From Desulfobacteraceae bacterium (GTDB taxonomy: Bacteria > Desulfobacterota > Desulfobacteria > Desulfobacterales > JAABPS01): 11,387 nt of DNA. The position numbers were made by a program, and so were the translations under genes. Every line of letters starts with the position of its first letter. The stretch's first letter is position 1. Under the pieces are notes generated by a model that was not told the DNA's origin, made no database searches, and was given only the letters and a program-made list of their open reading frames with translations. The DNA is taken from assembly GCA_011391835.1 (NCBI GenBank), contig JAABPS010000059.1, forward strand, positions 1 through 11,387, read 5' to 3'. Positions 5,751 through 11,387 of this stretch are shown here, one piece after another.

Positions 5751-7184
5751 ATGGCATTTGAATTAAGACAACAACTCAAACTTTCGCAGCAGCTGATCAT
5801 GACGCCTCAGCTGCAGATGGCGATTAAGCTTCTGCAGATGTCCAGACTGGAGCTCATGGAAACAATCAATCAGGAATTGGAGCAGAACCCGGCGCTGGAG
5901 GAAATACAGGAGATGGCTGCCGATGACCAGCCAGTCGATAAAACAGAGCCTGAGCTCACGGACAATCCTGCTGAAAAGGAAGTCACAATAGATGATAAAA
6001 TTCATGATGAAATCGACTGGAGCAATTACATCGAGGAATATAATGCGCCAAGCAAGATGAATTTTGAAACTGAAAAAAAGGATTCCATCAATTATGAATC
6101 CTTCACTGCCCGTAAAGAATCCCTGAACGAGCACCTTCTCTGGCAGCTTCTAATGACATCTCCAACAGAAAATGAGCAACGAATTGGAAGCCTTATTATT
6201 GGCAACTTGAACAATGACGGATATCTCGACATCCCCGTTGAAGAACTGGTACGATTGAGCGGCGAATCCATTGAGACGGTTGAACAGCTTTTGAAACGGA
6301 TGCAAACATTTGATCCTGTGGGCGTTTGTTCCCGCGATCTTAAAGAGTGCCTCCTGATCCAGCTTAGGCATCTCAACGTGAACAACCCCATTGTAACTGA
6401 AATTATCAAAAACCATCTCAATCATATTGAAAATAAAAATTATAAAGCTATATCAAAATCGTTGAAAATCAGTCTGGATGATACCATTGCTGCCGTTGAT
6501 ATTATTAAAGGGCTGGAACCAAGACCCGGCAGGCAATTTTCTGAAGAAGAAACTCAATATATTTATCCGGATATTTTTATCTATAAATATGAAAATGAGT
6601 TTGTAATAACGCTGAATGACGATGGCATGCCAAAACTTCGCATTAATTCATTTTATAAAAAATCTATGGCTCGTAACAATAAAATCCCTGAAAACACAAA
6701 AAACTATATCCAGGACAAGATGCGGTCTGCAACATGGCTGATTAAAAGCATTCATCAGCGCCAAAAAACAATATACAAAGTAATGGAAAGCATACTCCGA
6801 TTCCAGCGTGATTTCTTCGAACAGGGTATTTCCTATCTCAAACCCATGGTGCTCAGGGATGTGGCGCAAGATATTAGCATGCATGAATCAACTATTAGCA
6901 GGGTTACAACAAATAAATATGCCTATACACCTCAAGGTATTTATGAACTAAAATATTTTTTCAATAGCCCAATTAAACGCCTCTATGGTAGTGCGGTCGC
7001 ATCCGCGAGTGTTCAGGATAAAATCAGACAAATGATATTAAGCGAGAACCCGAAAAAGCCCTATAGCGATGACAAGCTTTCGGCTATGCTCAAGGAATCA
7101 AATATAAATATCGCCCGTCGGACAGTTGCCAAATATCGAGAAATGCTGGGCGTACTATCATCAAATAAACGAAAGCAAATATAG
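5751..7184 (+). CDS. rpoN: RNA polymerase sigma-54 factor
   Basis: Sigma-54 directs RNA polymerase to -24/-12 promoters that need AAA+ activators. The 477-residue protein has the glutamine- and leucine-rich region I at residues 1-50, starting LRQQLKLSQQLIMTPQLQMA, then an acidic, variable region II at about 50-110. The core-binding domain follows, and then the DNA-binding domain with the helix-turn-helix HESTISRVTTNKY (from residue 378) and the RpoN box ARRTVAKYRE (455-464). All are complete, and the length matches the family. It follows lptB after one base without a clear Shine-Dalgarno, so translation is probably coupled. The lptB-rpoN-hpf order is widely conserved in proteobacteria. No sigma-54 activator gene is in the window. 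Confidence 0.98.
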   Translation: MAFELRQQLKLSQQLIMTPQLQMAIKLLQMSRLELMETINQELEQNPALEEIQEMAADDQPVDKTEPELTDNPAEKEVTIDDKIHDEIDWSNYIEEYNAPSKMNFETEKKDSINYESFTARKESLNEHLLWQLLMTSPTENEQRIGSLIIGNLNNDGYLDIPVEELVRLSGESIETVEQLLKRMQTFDPVGVCSRDLKECLLIQLRHLNVNNPIVTEIIKNHLNHIENKNYKAISKSLKISLDDTIAAVDIIKGLEPRPGRQFSEEETQYIYPDIFIYKYENEFVITLNDDGMPKLRINSFYKKSMARNNKIPENTKNYIQDKMRSATWLIKSIHQRQKTIYKVMESILRFQRDFFEQGISYLKPMVLRDVAQDISMHESTISRVTTNKYAYTPQGIYELKYFFNSPIKRLYGSAVASASVQDKIRQMILSENPKKPYSDDKLSAMLKESNINIARRTVAKYREMLGVLSSNKRKQI

Positions 7185-7188
7185 GAGG
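7183..7188 (+). promoter_or_regulatory. Ribosome binding site of hpf overlapping the rpoN stop codon
   Basis: AGGAGG overlaps the TAG stop of rpoN and stands six bases before ATG 7195. The ATG at 7191 would be only two bases away and is out of frame, so 7195 is the start. Confidence 0.85.
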
Positions 7189-7194
7189 AAATGA

Positions 7195-7728
7195 ATGCAA
7201 ACTTCTGTAACGTTTAAAAACCTGGATCCTTCCGACAATCTAAAAGCCTATGTTAAAGACAAACTGGATCGTTTTGACAGATTTCTTGATAATCCTGCTG
7301 AAGCATGCGTGGTATTGTCCGTTGAAAAATTTCGCCATATGGCAGAAATTAATATCTCGGGGGACAAGCTGAATATAAACGGAAAAGAAGTAAAAAATGA
7401 TATGTACTCAGCTATCGATATGGTTTTGGATAAGCTGGAAAAACAAATCAAAAAGAGCAAAGAAAAAATCAGAAAGAGACGAATCACGGAAAGATTTAAG
7501 GCTAAAAATTTTTTCCAACGCATGGCTGCTACGCCTGATGATACCTCCGTCAAAAGGATTGTAATTAAAAACATTGAATATAAACCTATGGATACCGATG
7601 AGGCCATCCTCCAGATTGATTTAATTAATGACAATTTTCTTGTATTCACGAATTCAAAAACAGATAAGGTGAATGTTTTGTACCGCCGTAAAGATGGACA
7701 TTATGGATTAATACAACCCAGCGAATAA
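7195..7728 (+). CDS. hpf: Ribosome hibernation promoting factor, long form
   Basis: HPF binds the decoding centre of the 30S subunit in starved cells and leads to inactive 100S ribosome dimers. The 177-residue protein has two domains: an N-terminal S30AE/sigma-54 modulation domain (about 1-97) with the basic helix KQIKKSKEKIRKRR (84-96), and a C-terminal dimerisation domain (about 119-175) with IVIKNIEYKPMDTDEAILQI and KVNVLYRRKDGHYGLIQP. Enterobacteria have only the first domain (about 95 residues) and need a second protein, RMF; the long form dimerises ribosomes alone. Older annotations call this gene a sigma-54 modulation protein because of its position next to rpoN. Confidence 0.95.
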   Translation: MQTSVTFKNLDPSDNLKAYVKDKLDRFDRFLDNPAEACVVLSVEKFRHMAEINISGDKLNINGKEVKNDMYSAIDMVLDKLEKQIKKSKEKIRKRRITERFKAKNFFQRMAATPDDTSVKRIVIKNIEYKPMDTDEAILQIDLINDNFLVFTNSKTDKVNVLYRRKDGHYGLIQPSE

Positions 7729-7755
7729 CATCATAAGGACTGAATTAAATCGTAG

Positions 7756-8241
7756 GTGGATTACAATAATCGGTTTAACAATTTGAAAATATTAGACAAT
7801 TTAATAAAAGAAGCCATCCTTGATGATTTAAAATCTCAAGATAAAAAGGGAATTATTGAAGAACTGGTAACTCCTACCGCACGTCTTCTTTCGATAAATC
7901 ATAAAGATATTGTTCGCGTTATCCTGGAAAGGGAAAAACTTGGAAGTACCGGAATAGGTAGTGGTATTGGCATTCCGCATGGTAAACTAAAGGGAATTGA
8001 TTCGTTAATTTTAGGTTTCGGACTGAGCCGGAAAGGGGTGAACTTTGACTCTCTGGATGGACAGCCTGCCCATATATTTTTTCTGCTTATATCACCTGAG
8101 AATTCCGCAGGACTCCATCTGAAACTTCTTGCGCAACTCTCAAAGATACTTAAAGTAAACTCTTTTAGGGAGAAACTATTAACAGCATCAAATTCGGATG
8201 AAATATATGACATAATTCGTAATGTGGATGAAGATTTTTGA
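7756..8241 (+). CDS. ptsN: Nitrogen-regulatory PTS EIIA protein (PtsN)
   Basis: This is an EIIA of the fructose/mannitol fold. PtsN takes phosphate from an HPr-type protein and regulates other proteins by its phosphorylation state; it does not carry sugar itself. The predicted phosphorylation site is His75 in GIGIPHGKL, and GQPAHIFFLLISPENSAGLHLKLLAQLSKIL is the conserved core. The protein has 161 residues, slightly longer than usual at the N-terminus. The reading frame begins with GTG at 7756 directly after an in-frame TAG, so nothing longer is possible. No well-placed Shine-Dalgarno exists (AAGGA is 16 bases away), and TTG at 7783 is an alternative. The gene lies 27 bases after hpf, as in the enterobacterial rpoN cluster. 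No HPr or enzyme I gene is in the window. Confidence 0.92.
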   Translation: MDYNNRFNNLKILDNLIKEAILDDLKSQDKKGIIEELVTPTARLLSINHKDIVRVILEREKLGSTGIGSGIGIPHGKLKGIDSLILGFGLSRKGVNFDSLDGQPAHIFFLLISPENSAGLHLKLLAQLSKILKVNSFREKLLTASNSDEIYDIIRNVDEDF

Positions 8242-8282
8242 TTCACCTTTTTTTATTTAAATTCACAAAAGGAACACTCTTT

Positions 8283-8305
8283 AAAGTAATTTCGAATTAC
8301 TTTTT
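8283..8305 (+). terminator. AT-rich hairpin followed by T-rich stretch after ptsN
   Basis: AAAGTAATT (8283-8291) and AATTACTTT (8295-8303) form a perfect 9-bp stem with a three-base TCG loop, running into TT and then ATTTTTAAT. This resembles an intrinsic terminator, though the stem is AT-rich and so weak. It stands 41 bases after the ptsN stop and 80 bases before rapZ. It could also slow exonucleases or attenuate rather than stop transcription. The rest of the 144-bp gap shows no convincing promoter for rapZ. Confidence 0.5.
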
Positions 8306-8385
8306 ATTTTTAATCTCCTTTCAAAATAAAGGTTATCGTTTTTGTTCATTAACGGATCAGTTATAGGAAAAACATAATCAACTAA

Positions 8386-9246
8386 ATGAACTTGAGCATC
8401 ATCATCATTACCGGTCTATCCGGCTCCGGAAAGAGCACAGCAATCGACGCATTCGAAGATATCGGGTTTTATTGCGTTGACAATATGCCTGTTGCGCTTC
8501 TTCCGAAGTTCCTTGATTTGCCCATTGAAAATGATACTGAAATTGCAGGCTTTGCCTTTGTAATGGATCTTAGGGAGAAAGGGTTTCTGCCTAAACATTC
8601 ATCTATTTTTAATTCTATAAAAAAAAAGAAATATTCCTTTCAAATTATCTTCCTCGAGGCTGAAGATGATATCCTGCTTCAACGCTACAGTCAGACAAGG
8701 CGACATCATCCTCTCTCTCAGGGGAAAAGTCTTATCGAAGGAATCCGTGCTGAACGCGAACAGCTAAAAACACTCAGAGACAGTGCAGACAAAATTATAG
8801 ATACATCCCACTATAATGTTCATGAACTTAAAACAGTTATTTTTGACATCGCACAGAAAAGCAAAAAACTCATGCAAATGAGAATAGACATTCTCTCTTT
8901 TGGATTTAAATACGGTATTCCCCAGAACTCAGATCTTATTATGGACGTTCGATTTCTTTCAAATCCTTATTTTATTCCAAAATTAAAAGATCTTGATGGG
9001 TTGGATGATGCAGTGAAAAGGTTCATTCTGGATAATAAAAACACCCAAATTTTTATTCAAAACTACCTGAATTTTCTTGACTATTTAATACCTTTATATG
9101 AAAAAGAGCGCAAAGCTTATCTGACTATTTCTATTGGATGCACCGGTGGCAGGCATCGTTCAGTAACAATTGCAAATACCATTTTTGAGCACTTGAAACA
9201 TCAGGGTAAACTCATTGAAATTATACACCGAGATATTAGCCGTTAG
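8386..9246 (+). CDS. rapZ: RNase adapter / nucleotide-binding protein RapZ
   Basis: RapZ (YvcJ/YhbJ) in enterobacteria senses glucosamine 6-phosphate and guides RNase E to the small RNA GlmZ, thereby setting GlmS levels for cell-envelope precursor synthesis. The 286-residue protein matches the usual length. The Walker A motif GLSGSGKST is at 10-18, GFYCVDNMP at 27-35, VMDLRE at about 59-64, and the C-terminal domain has FGFKYGIP, MDVRFLSNPY and GCTGGRHRSV (251-260). Whether the GlmZ role holds outside enterobacteria is not known; here only the protein family is certain. The start ATG 8386 has only a distant AGGA. Placement next to ptsN and another PTS protein is conserved, which suggests a link with PTS phosphorylation. 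Confidence 0.96.
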   Translation: MNLSIIIITGLSGSGKSTAIDAFEDIGFYCVDNMPVALLPKFLDLPIENDTEIAGFAFVMDLREKGFLPKHSSIFNSIKKKKYSFQIIFLEAEDDILLQRYSQTRRHHPLSQGKSLIEGIRAEREQLKTLRDSADKIIDTSHYNVHELKTVIFDIAQKSKKLMQMRIDILSFGFKYGIPQNSDLIMDVRFLSNPYFIPKLKDLDGLDDAVKRFILDNKNTQIFIQNYLNFLDYLIPLYEKERKAYLTISIGCTGGRHRSVTIANTIFEHLKHQGKLIEIIHRDISR

Positions 9247-9342
9247 GATCAGCCCTTTTACTGAAATAAATATTGTTTTTGAACTGAGCCTGAGAGCGGT
9301 ATATTCAAACAGATGCACATAATTAACTGAAATAGGAACGCT

Positions 9343-9756
9343 ATGATTGGAATTGTTGTAGTAACACATGCTCAATTAGGAAACGCCCTGATCGAGGCTG
9401 TTGAATTTATTTTAGGCAGCCGGCCCGAAAACCTGGTCTCTGTGTCAATAGATTTGACAAAAAACGCAGACAAACTCAGAGAAAAAATTTCAGAAGGGAT
9501 TGATTCCGTCAATCAAAAAATGGGTATTTTGATCTTAACAGATATGTTTGGTGGAACTCCTTCCAATCTCAGCTATTCATTTCTTGAGGAAGGCAAGGTT
9601 GAAGTTATTTCCGGTGTAAATCTGCCCATTCTGATTAAAGCAGTTAACACCCGAAAAGGTATGGATTTAGGATCGCTCGCTGTTAGTTTGGAAACATTTG
9701 GGAAAAAGAGTATTTCTCTTGCCAGCGGCATCTTAAAAGGCAACAAAAGGAGTTAA
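9343..9756 (+). CDS. PTS system EIIA component, mannose family (stand-alone)
   Basis: The 137-residue protein is a single EIIA-Man domain. The phosphorylation site is His9 in VVTHAQLG, and the conserved signature TDMFGGTPSN stands at 66-75. Such domains receive phosphate from HPr. In sugar transport they pass it to IIB, but no IIB, IIC or IID gene is in view, and the position behind rapZ suggests a regulatory role. Shine-Dalgarno AGGA lies seven bases before ATG 9343. Upstream, TATATT (9300-9305) with TTGAAC 15 bases before it is a poor promoter candidate in the 96-bp gap after rapZ. The stop codon directly abuts the ATG of rimI. Confidence 0.92.
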   Translation: MIGIVVVTHAQLGNALIEAVEFILGSRPENLVSVSIDLTKNADKLREKISEGIDSVNQKMGILILTDMFGGTPSNLSYSFLEEGKVEVISGVNLPILIKAVNTRKGMDLGSLAVSLETFGKKSISLASGILKGNKRS

Positions 9757-10233
9757 ATGATTGCCGCACTTGATTTCTGCACCATATCAAAAAATGATAT
9801 CAATCAGATCCTGGAGATCGAAAAAATATCTTTTGACCGGCCATGGAGCCATTCTTCGTTTGTAAATGAATTGTTATGTAAACAGGCTTTTATGTATGCT
9901 GCAAAACGCCAAAATGCAGATGATCTGGACCAAATCATCGCATACCTGTGTTTTCGCTTATACGAAAATGAAATGCACATTCTAAAAATTGCGGTGCAAC
10001 ATAAATGGCGGCGTCATGGCGTTGCTTCCCGTCTTCTGGAACGATATTTAAAGGATGCATCCAAAAAAACTGAAGCAGCGTTTCTTGAAGTCAGATTTTC
10101 GAATACCCCCGCCATTGCATTTTACAATAAACTTGGCTTCACCTTGATTGGCAGAAGACCCGGTTATTATTCAGATTCTAATGGCACGGAAGACGCTTTG
10201 TTAATGATGAAAGTTTTAAAGGAGGCAACATGA
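9757..10233 (+). CDS. rimI: Ribosomal-protein-alanine N-acetyltransferase-like GNAT enzyme (RimI)
   Basis: RimI transfers acetyl from acetyl-CoA to the N-terminal amine of ribosomal protein S18, and related enzymes act on other N-termini. The 158-residue protein carries the GNAT fold: acetyl-CoA loop QHKWRRHGVASRLL (81-94), FLEVRFSN (109-116) with Glu111 in the place of the catalytic Glu of Salmonella RimI, and AFYNKLGF (121-128) with Tyr123 in the place of its catalytic Tyr. The ending GRRPGYY...EDALLMMK is RimI-like. ATG 9757 follows the EIIA stop without a gap, and Shine-Dalgarno AAAGGAG overlaps the end of the EIIA gene. It overlaps gap by four bases. Its natural substrate here is inferred from the family only. 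Confidence 0.88.
   Translation: MIAALDFCTISKNDINQILEIEKISFDRPWSHSSFVNELLCKQAFMYAAKRQNADDLDQIIAYLCFRLYENEMHILKIAVQHKWRRHGVASRLLERYLKDASKKTEAAFLEVRFSNTPAIAFYNKLGFTLIGRRPGYYSDSNGTEDALLMMKVLKEAT
10218..10225 (+). promoter_or_regulatory. Ribosome binding site of gap inside the end of rimI
   Basis: AAAGGAGG lies four bases before ATG 10230, within the last codons of rimI. It supports the overlapping start and should allow efficient initiation of GAPDH independent of rimI's own level. Confidence 0.8.
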
Positions 10234-11234
10234 GTGTAAAAATTGGTATTAATGGTTTTGGTCGAATAGGTCGTCTGGTTTTTAGAGCTTCGTTAAATAA
10301 TTCAGATATTGATATCGTTGCAATCAATGACCTGACGGATGCAGCTACGATGGCCCACCTTCTCACGTATGATTCTGTCCATGGCAAACTAAAGGGCACT
10401 GTTGTGGCAAAAGATGACTCAATTGAGGTGAATGGAAAATTAACCGCTATTACTTCAATCAAAGATCCATCGAAGTTGCCATGGAAAGAAATGGGTGTTG
10501 ATATTGTCGCAGAATGCACAGGCCTGTTTCGTGATCGGGAAAATGCATCAAAACATCTTTCCGCCGGAGCACGCAAGGTGATTATTTCAGCGCCTGCCTC
10601 TGACCCTGATATTACCATTGTGATGGGGGTCAACTCAAATCGGTATAATCCCAAAAAACATAATATTATATCCAATGCGTCCTGTACTACCAATTGCCTT
10701 GCACCTGTTGCAAAAATTCTTCTGGAAAATTTTGGAATTAAATGCGGCCTGATGACGACCATACATGCATACACCGGTGACCAACGTCTTCTTGATTTTG
10801 CGCACAAAGATCTTCGAAGAGCGCGAGCTGCTGCACTTTCAATGATCCCGACTACGACAGGTGCAGCCAAAGCTGTATCCCTGGTTCTTCCTGAACTGTC
10901 AGGGAAGCTGAATGGACTTGCCATCCGCGTTCCTACCCCCAATGTATCCATTGTGGATCTCGTGGCAACCGTTGAAAAGTCAGGAATTACCGTATCCGAC
11001 GTGAACAGTGCATTGAAGGATGCCTCAGAGAACTCTCTTTCAGGAATACTTGGTTATAGTGACGCTCCGTTGGTGTCTTCTGATTTTAACGGGTCCACCT
11101 TATCTTCTATTGTTGACGGCCCGACAACATATGCCATTGATGATATGGTCAAAGTGCTGGCCTGGTATGATAATGAAGTCGGTTATTCAACCAGAATGAT
11201 CGATCTTGCAGCGATGATTGGTGCTCAATTTTAA
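10230..11234 (+). CDS. gap: Glyceraldehyde-3-phosphate dehydrogenase, type I
   Basis: GAPDH converts glyceraldehyde 3-phosphate, NAD+ and phosphate to 1,3-bisphosphoglycerate in glycolysis, or the reverse in gluconeogenesis. The 334-residue protein has the Rossmann start KIGINGFGRIGRLVFRA (4-20), Asp34 in AINDLTD at the position that favours NAD over NADP, the catalytic SNASCTTNCLAP with Cys152, His179 in TTIHAYTGDQ, and LLDFAHKDLRRARAAALSMIPT after it. Phe-Ala replaces the Ala-Pro seen in many NAD-specific bacterial enzymes (LLDAPHKD), which may broaden cofactor use. The C-terminus WYDNEVGYSTRM is canonical. ATG overlaps the rimI stop as ATGA. The next gene is tpiA, the neighbouring glycolytic step; pgk is not between them. 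Confidence 0.97.
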   Translation: MSVKIGINGFGRIGRLVFRASLNNSDIDIVAINDLTDAATMAHLLTYDSVHGKLKGTVVAKDDSIEVNGKLTAITSIKDPSKLPWKEMGVDIVAECTGLFRDRENASKHLSAGARKVIISAPASDPDITIVMGVNSNRYNPKKHNIISNASCTTNCLAPVAKILLENFGIKCGLMTTIHAYTGDQRLLDFAHKDLRRARAAALSMIPTTTGAAKAVSLVLPELSGKLNGLAIRVPTPNVSIVDLVATVEKSGITVSDVNSALKDASENSLSGILGYSDAPLVSSDFNGSTLSSIVDGPTTYAIDDMVKVLAWYDNEVGYSTRMIDLAAMIGAQF

Positions 11235-11298
11235 TTCATAGGCAATTTCATTTTGTCCTGCACTGCCAACATTACAATCGTCTGCTTTACATTCGAAC

Positions 11299-11336
11299 TA
11301 TATCAGGCACATTGTTTATTATGGCATTCTGATATA
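11299..11336. repeat. 8-bp inverted repeat in the gap-tpiA spacer
   Basis: TATATCAG (11299-11306) and CTGATATA (11329-11336) are exact reverse complements with a 22-base spacer, immediately before the tpiA ribosome binding site. No T-run follows, so it is not a standard terminator. It could be an RNA stem that affects tpiA translation or a chance AT-rich match. The rest of the 115-bp spacer shows nothing recognisable. Confidence 0.35.
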
Positions 11337-11349
11337 TAAAGGAGTTAAA

Positions 11350-11387
11350 ATGACACCCCGAAAACCTTTGATTGCCGGAAATTGGAA
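11350..11387 (+). CDS. tpiA: Triose-phosphate isomerase, first codons (cut by window edge)
   Basis: Only twelve complete codons and two bases of a thirteenth are present, giving MTPRKPLIAGNW. RKPLIAGNW is the hallmark N-terminus of triose-phosphate isomerase, whose next residue is the catalytic Lys; the two remaining bases, AA, allow Lys. The enzyme interconverts dihydroxyacetone phosphate and glyceraldehyde 3-phosphate, so its place behind gap is logical. Shine-Dalgarno AAGGAG lies five bases before the ATG. Confidence 0.9.
   Translation, partial: MTPRKPLIAGNW

Noticed and set aside
9260..9334. Direct repeat ACTGAAATA at 9260-9268 and 9326-9334 in the rapZ-EIIA spacer.
   Set aside because: Two 9-bp AT-rich copies without further context, one of them running into the ribosome binding site, are plausibly chance.
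10178..10951. Long minus-strand open frame (257 codons) opposite rimI/gap.
   Set aside because: It is antisense to the highly conserved GAPDH gene, its translation is low-complexity and Arg/Ser-rich, and no family is recognisable.

Overview
The window reads as an ordinary chromosomal segment of a Gram-negative, probably anaerobic bacterium of the Desulfobacterota (former Deltaproteobacteria, Desulfobacterales-like). This placement is inferred, not searched. It rests on a DUF39/HcyBio homocysteine-synthesis gene (a family of methanogens and sulfate reducers), thpR next to recA, and an LPS/rpoN/PTS-Ntr gene cluster with a long-form ribosome hibernation factor and a mannose-family EIIA. Intergenic DNA is AT-rich. 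No phage, transposon, CRISPR, tRNA or rRNA was seen.

Left part (1-2577, minus strand): three genes are read right to left, DUF39/HcyBio, thpR (RNA 2',3'-cyclic phosphodiesterase) and recA. recA is cut by the window edge after codon 209. A small palindrome upstream of recA is a possible SOS operator.

Middle (2578-3021): about 440 bp of divergent control region separate HcyBio from kdsA. It holds a perfect 10-bp inverted repeat wrapped around the best promoter candidate for the plus-strand genes, and three copies of the heptamer TTCAAAT.

Right part (3022-11387, plus strand): a long, tightly packed series follows: kdsA, kdsC, lptC, lptB, rpoN, hpf, ptsN, rapZ, a PTS EIIA of the mannose family, rimI, gap and the first codons of tpiA. 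kdsA and kdsC make Kdo for the LPS inner core. LptC and LptB belong to the LPS export machine. RpoN is sigma-54 and HPF dimerises idle ribosomes. PtsN, RapZ and EIIA-Man form a regulatory PTS branch with no sugar permease in view. RimI is a protein N-acetyltransferase. GAPDH and triose-phosphate isomerase are central glycolytic enzymes. Many junctions overlap or nearly touch (kdsC/lptC, lptB/rpoN, rpoN/hpf, EIIA/rimI, rimI/gap). An AT-rich hairpin between ptsN and rapZ probably divides the series into two transcription units.

The main departures from the familiar enterobacterial kdsC-lptC-lptA-lptB-rpoN-hpf-ptsN-rapZ-npr order are the absence of lptA between lptC and lptB, a mannose-type EIIA where HPr/NPr would be expected, and continuation into rimI-gap-tpiA. 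I found no convincing undescribed defence or mobile system. The points most worth following up are the missing lptA, the promoter-embedded inverted repeat before kdsA, and the rimI-gap translational coupling.
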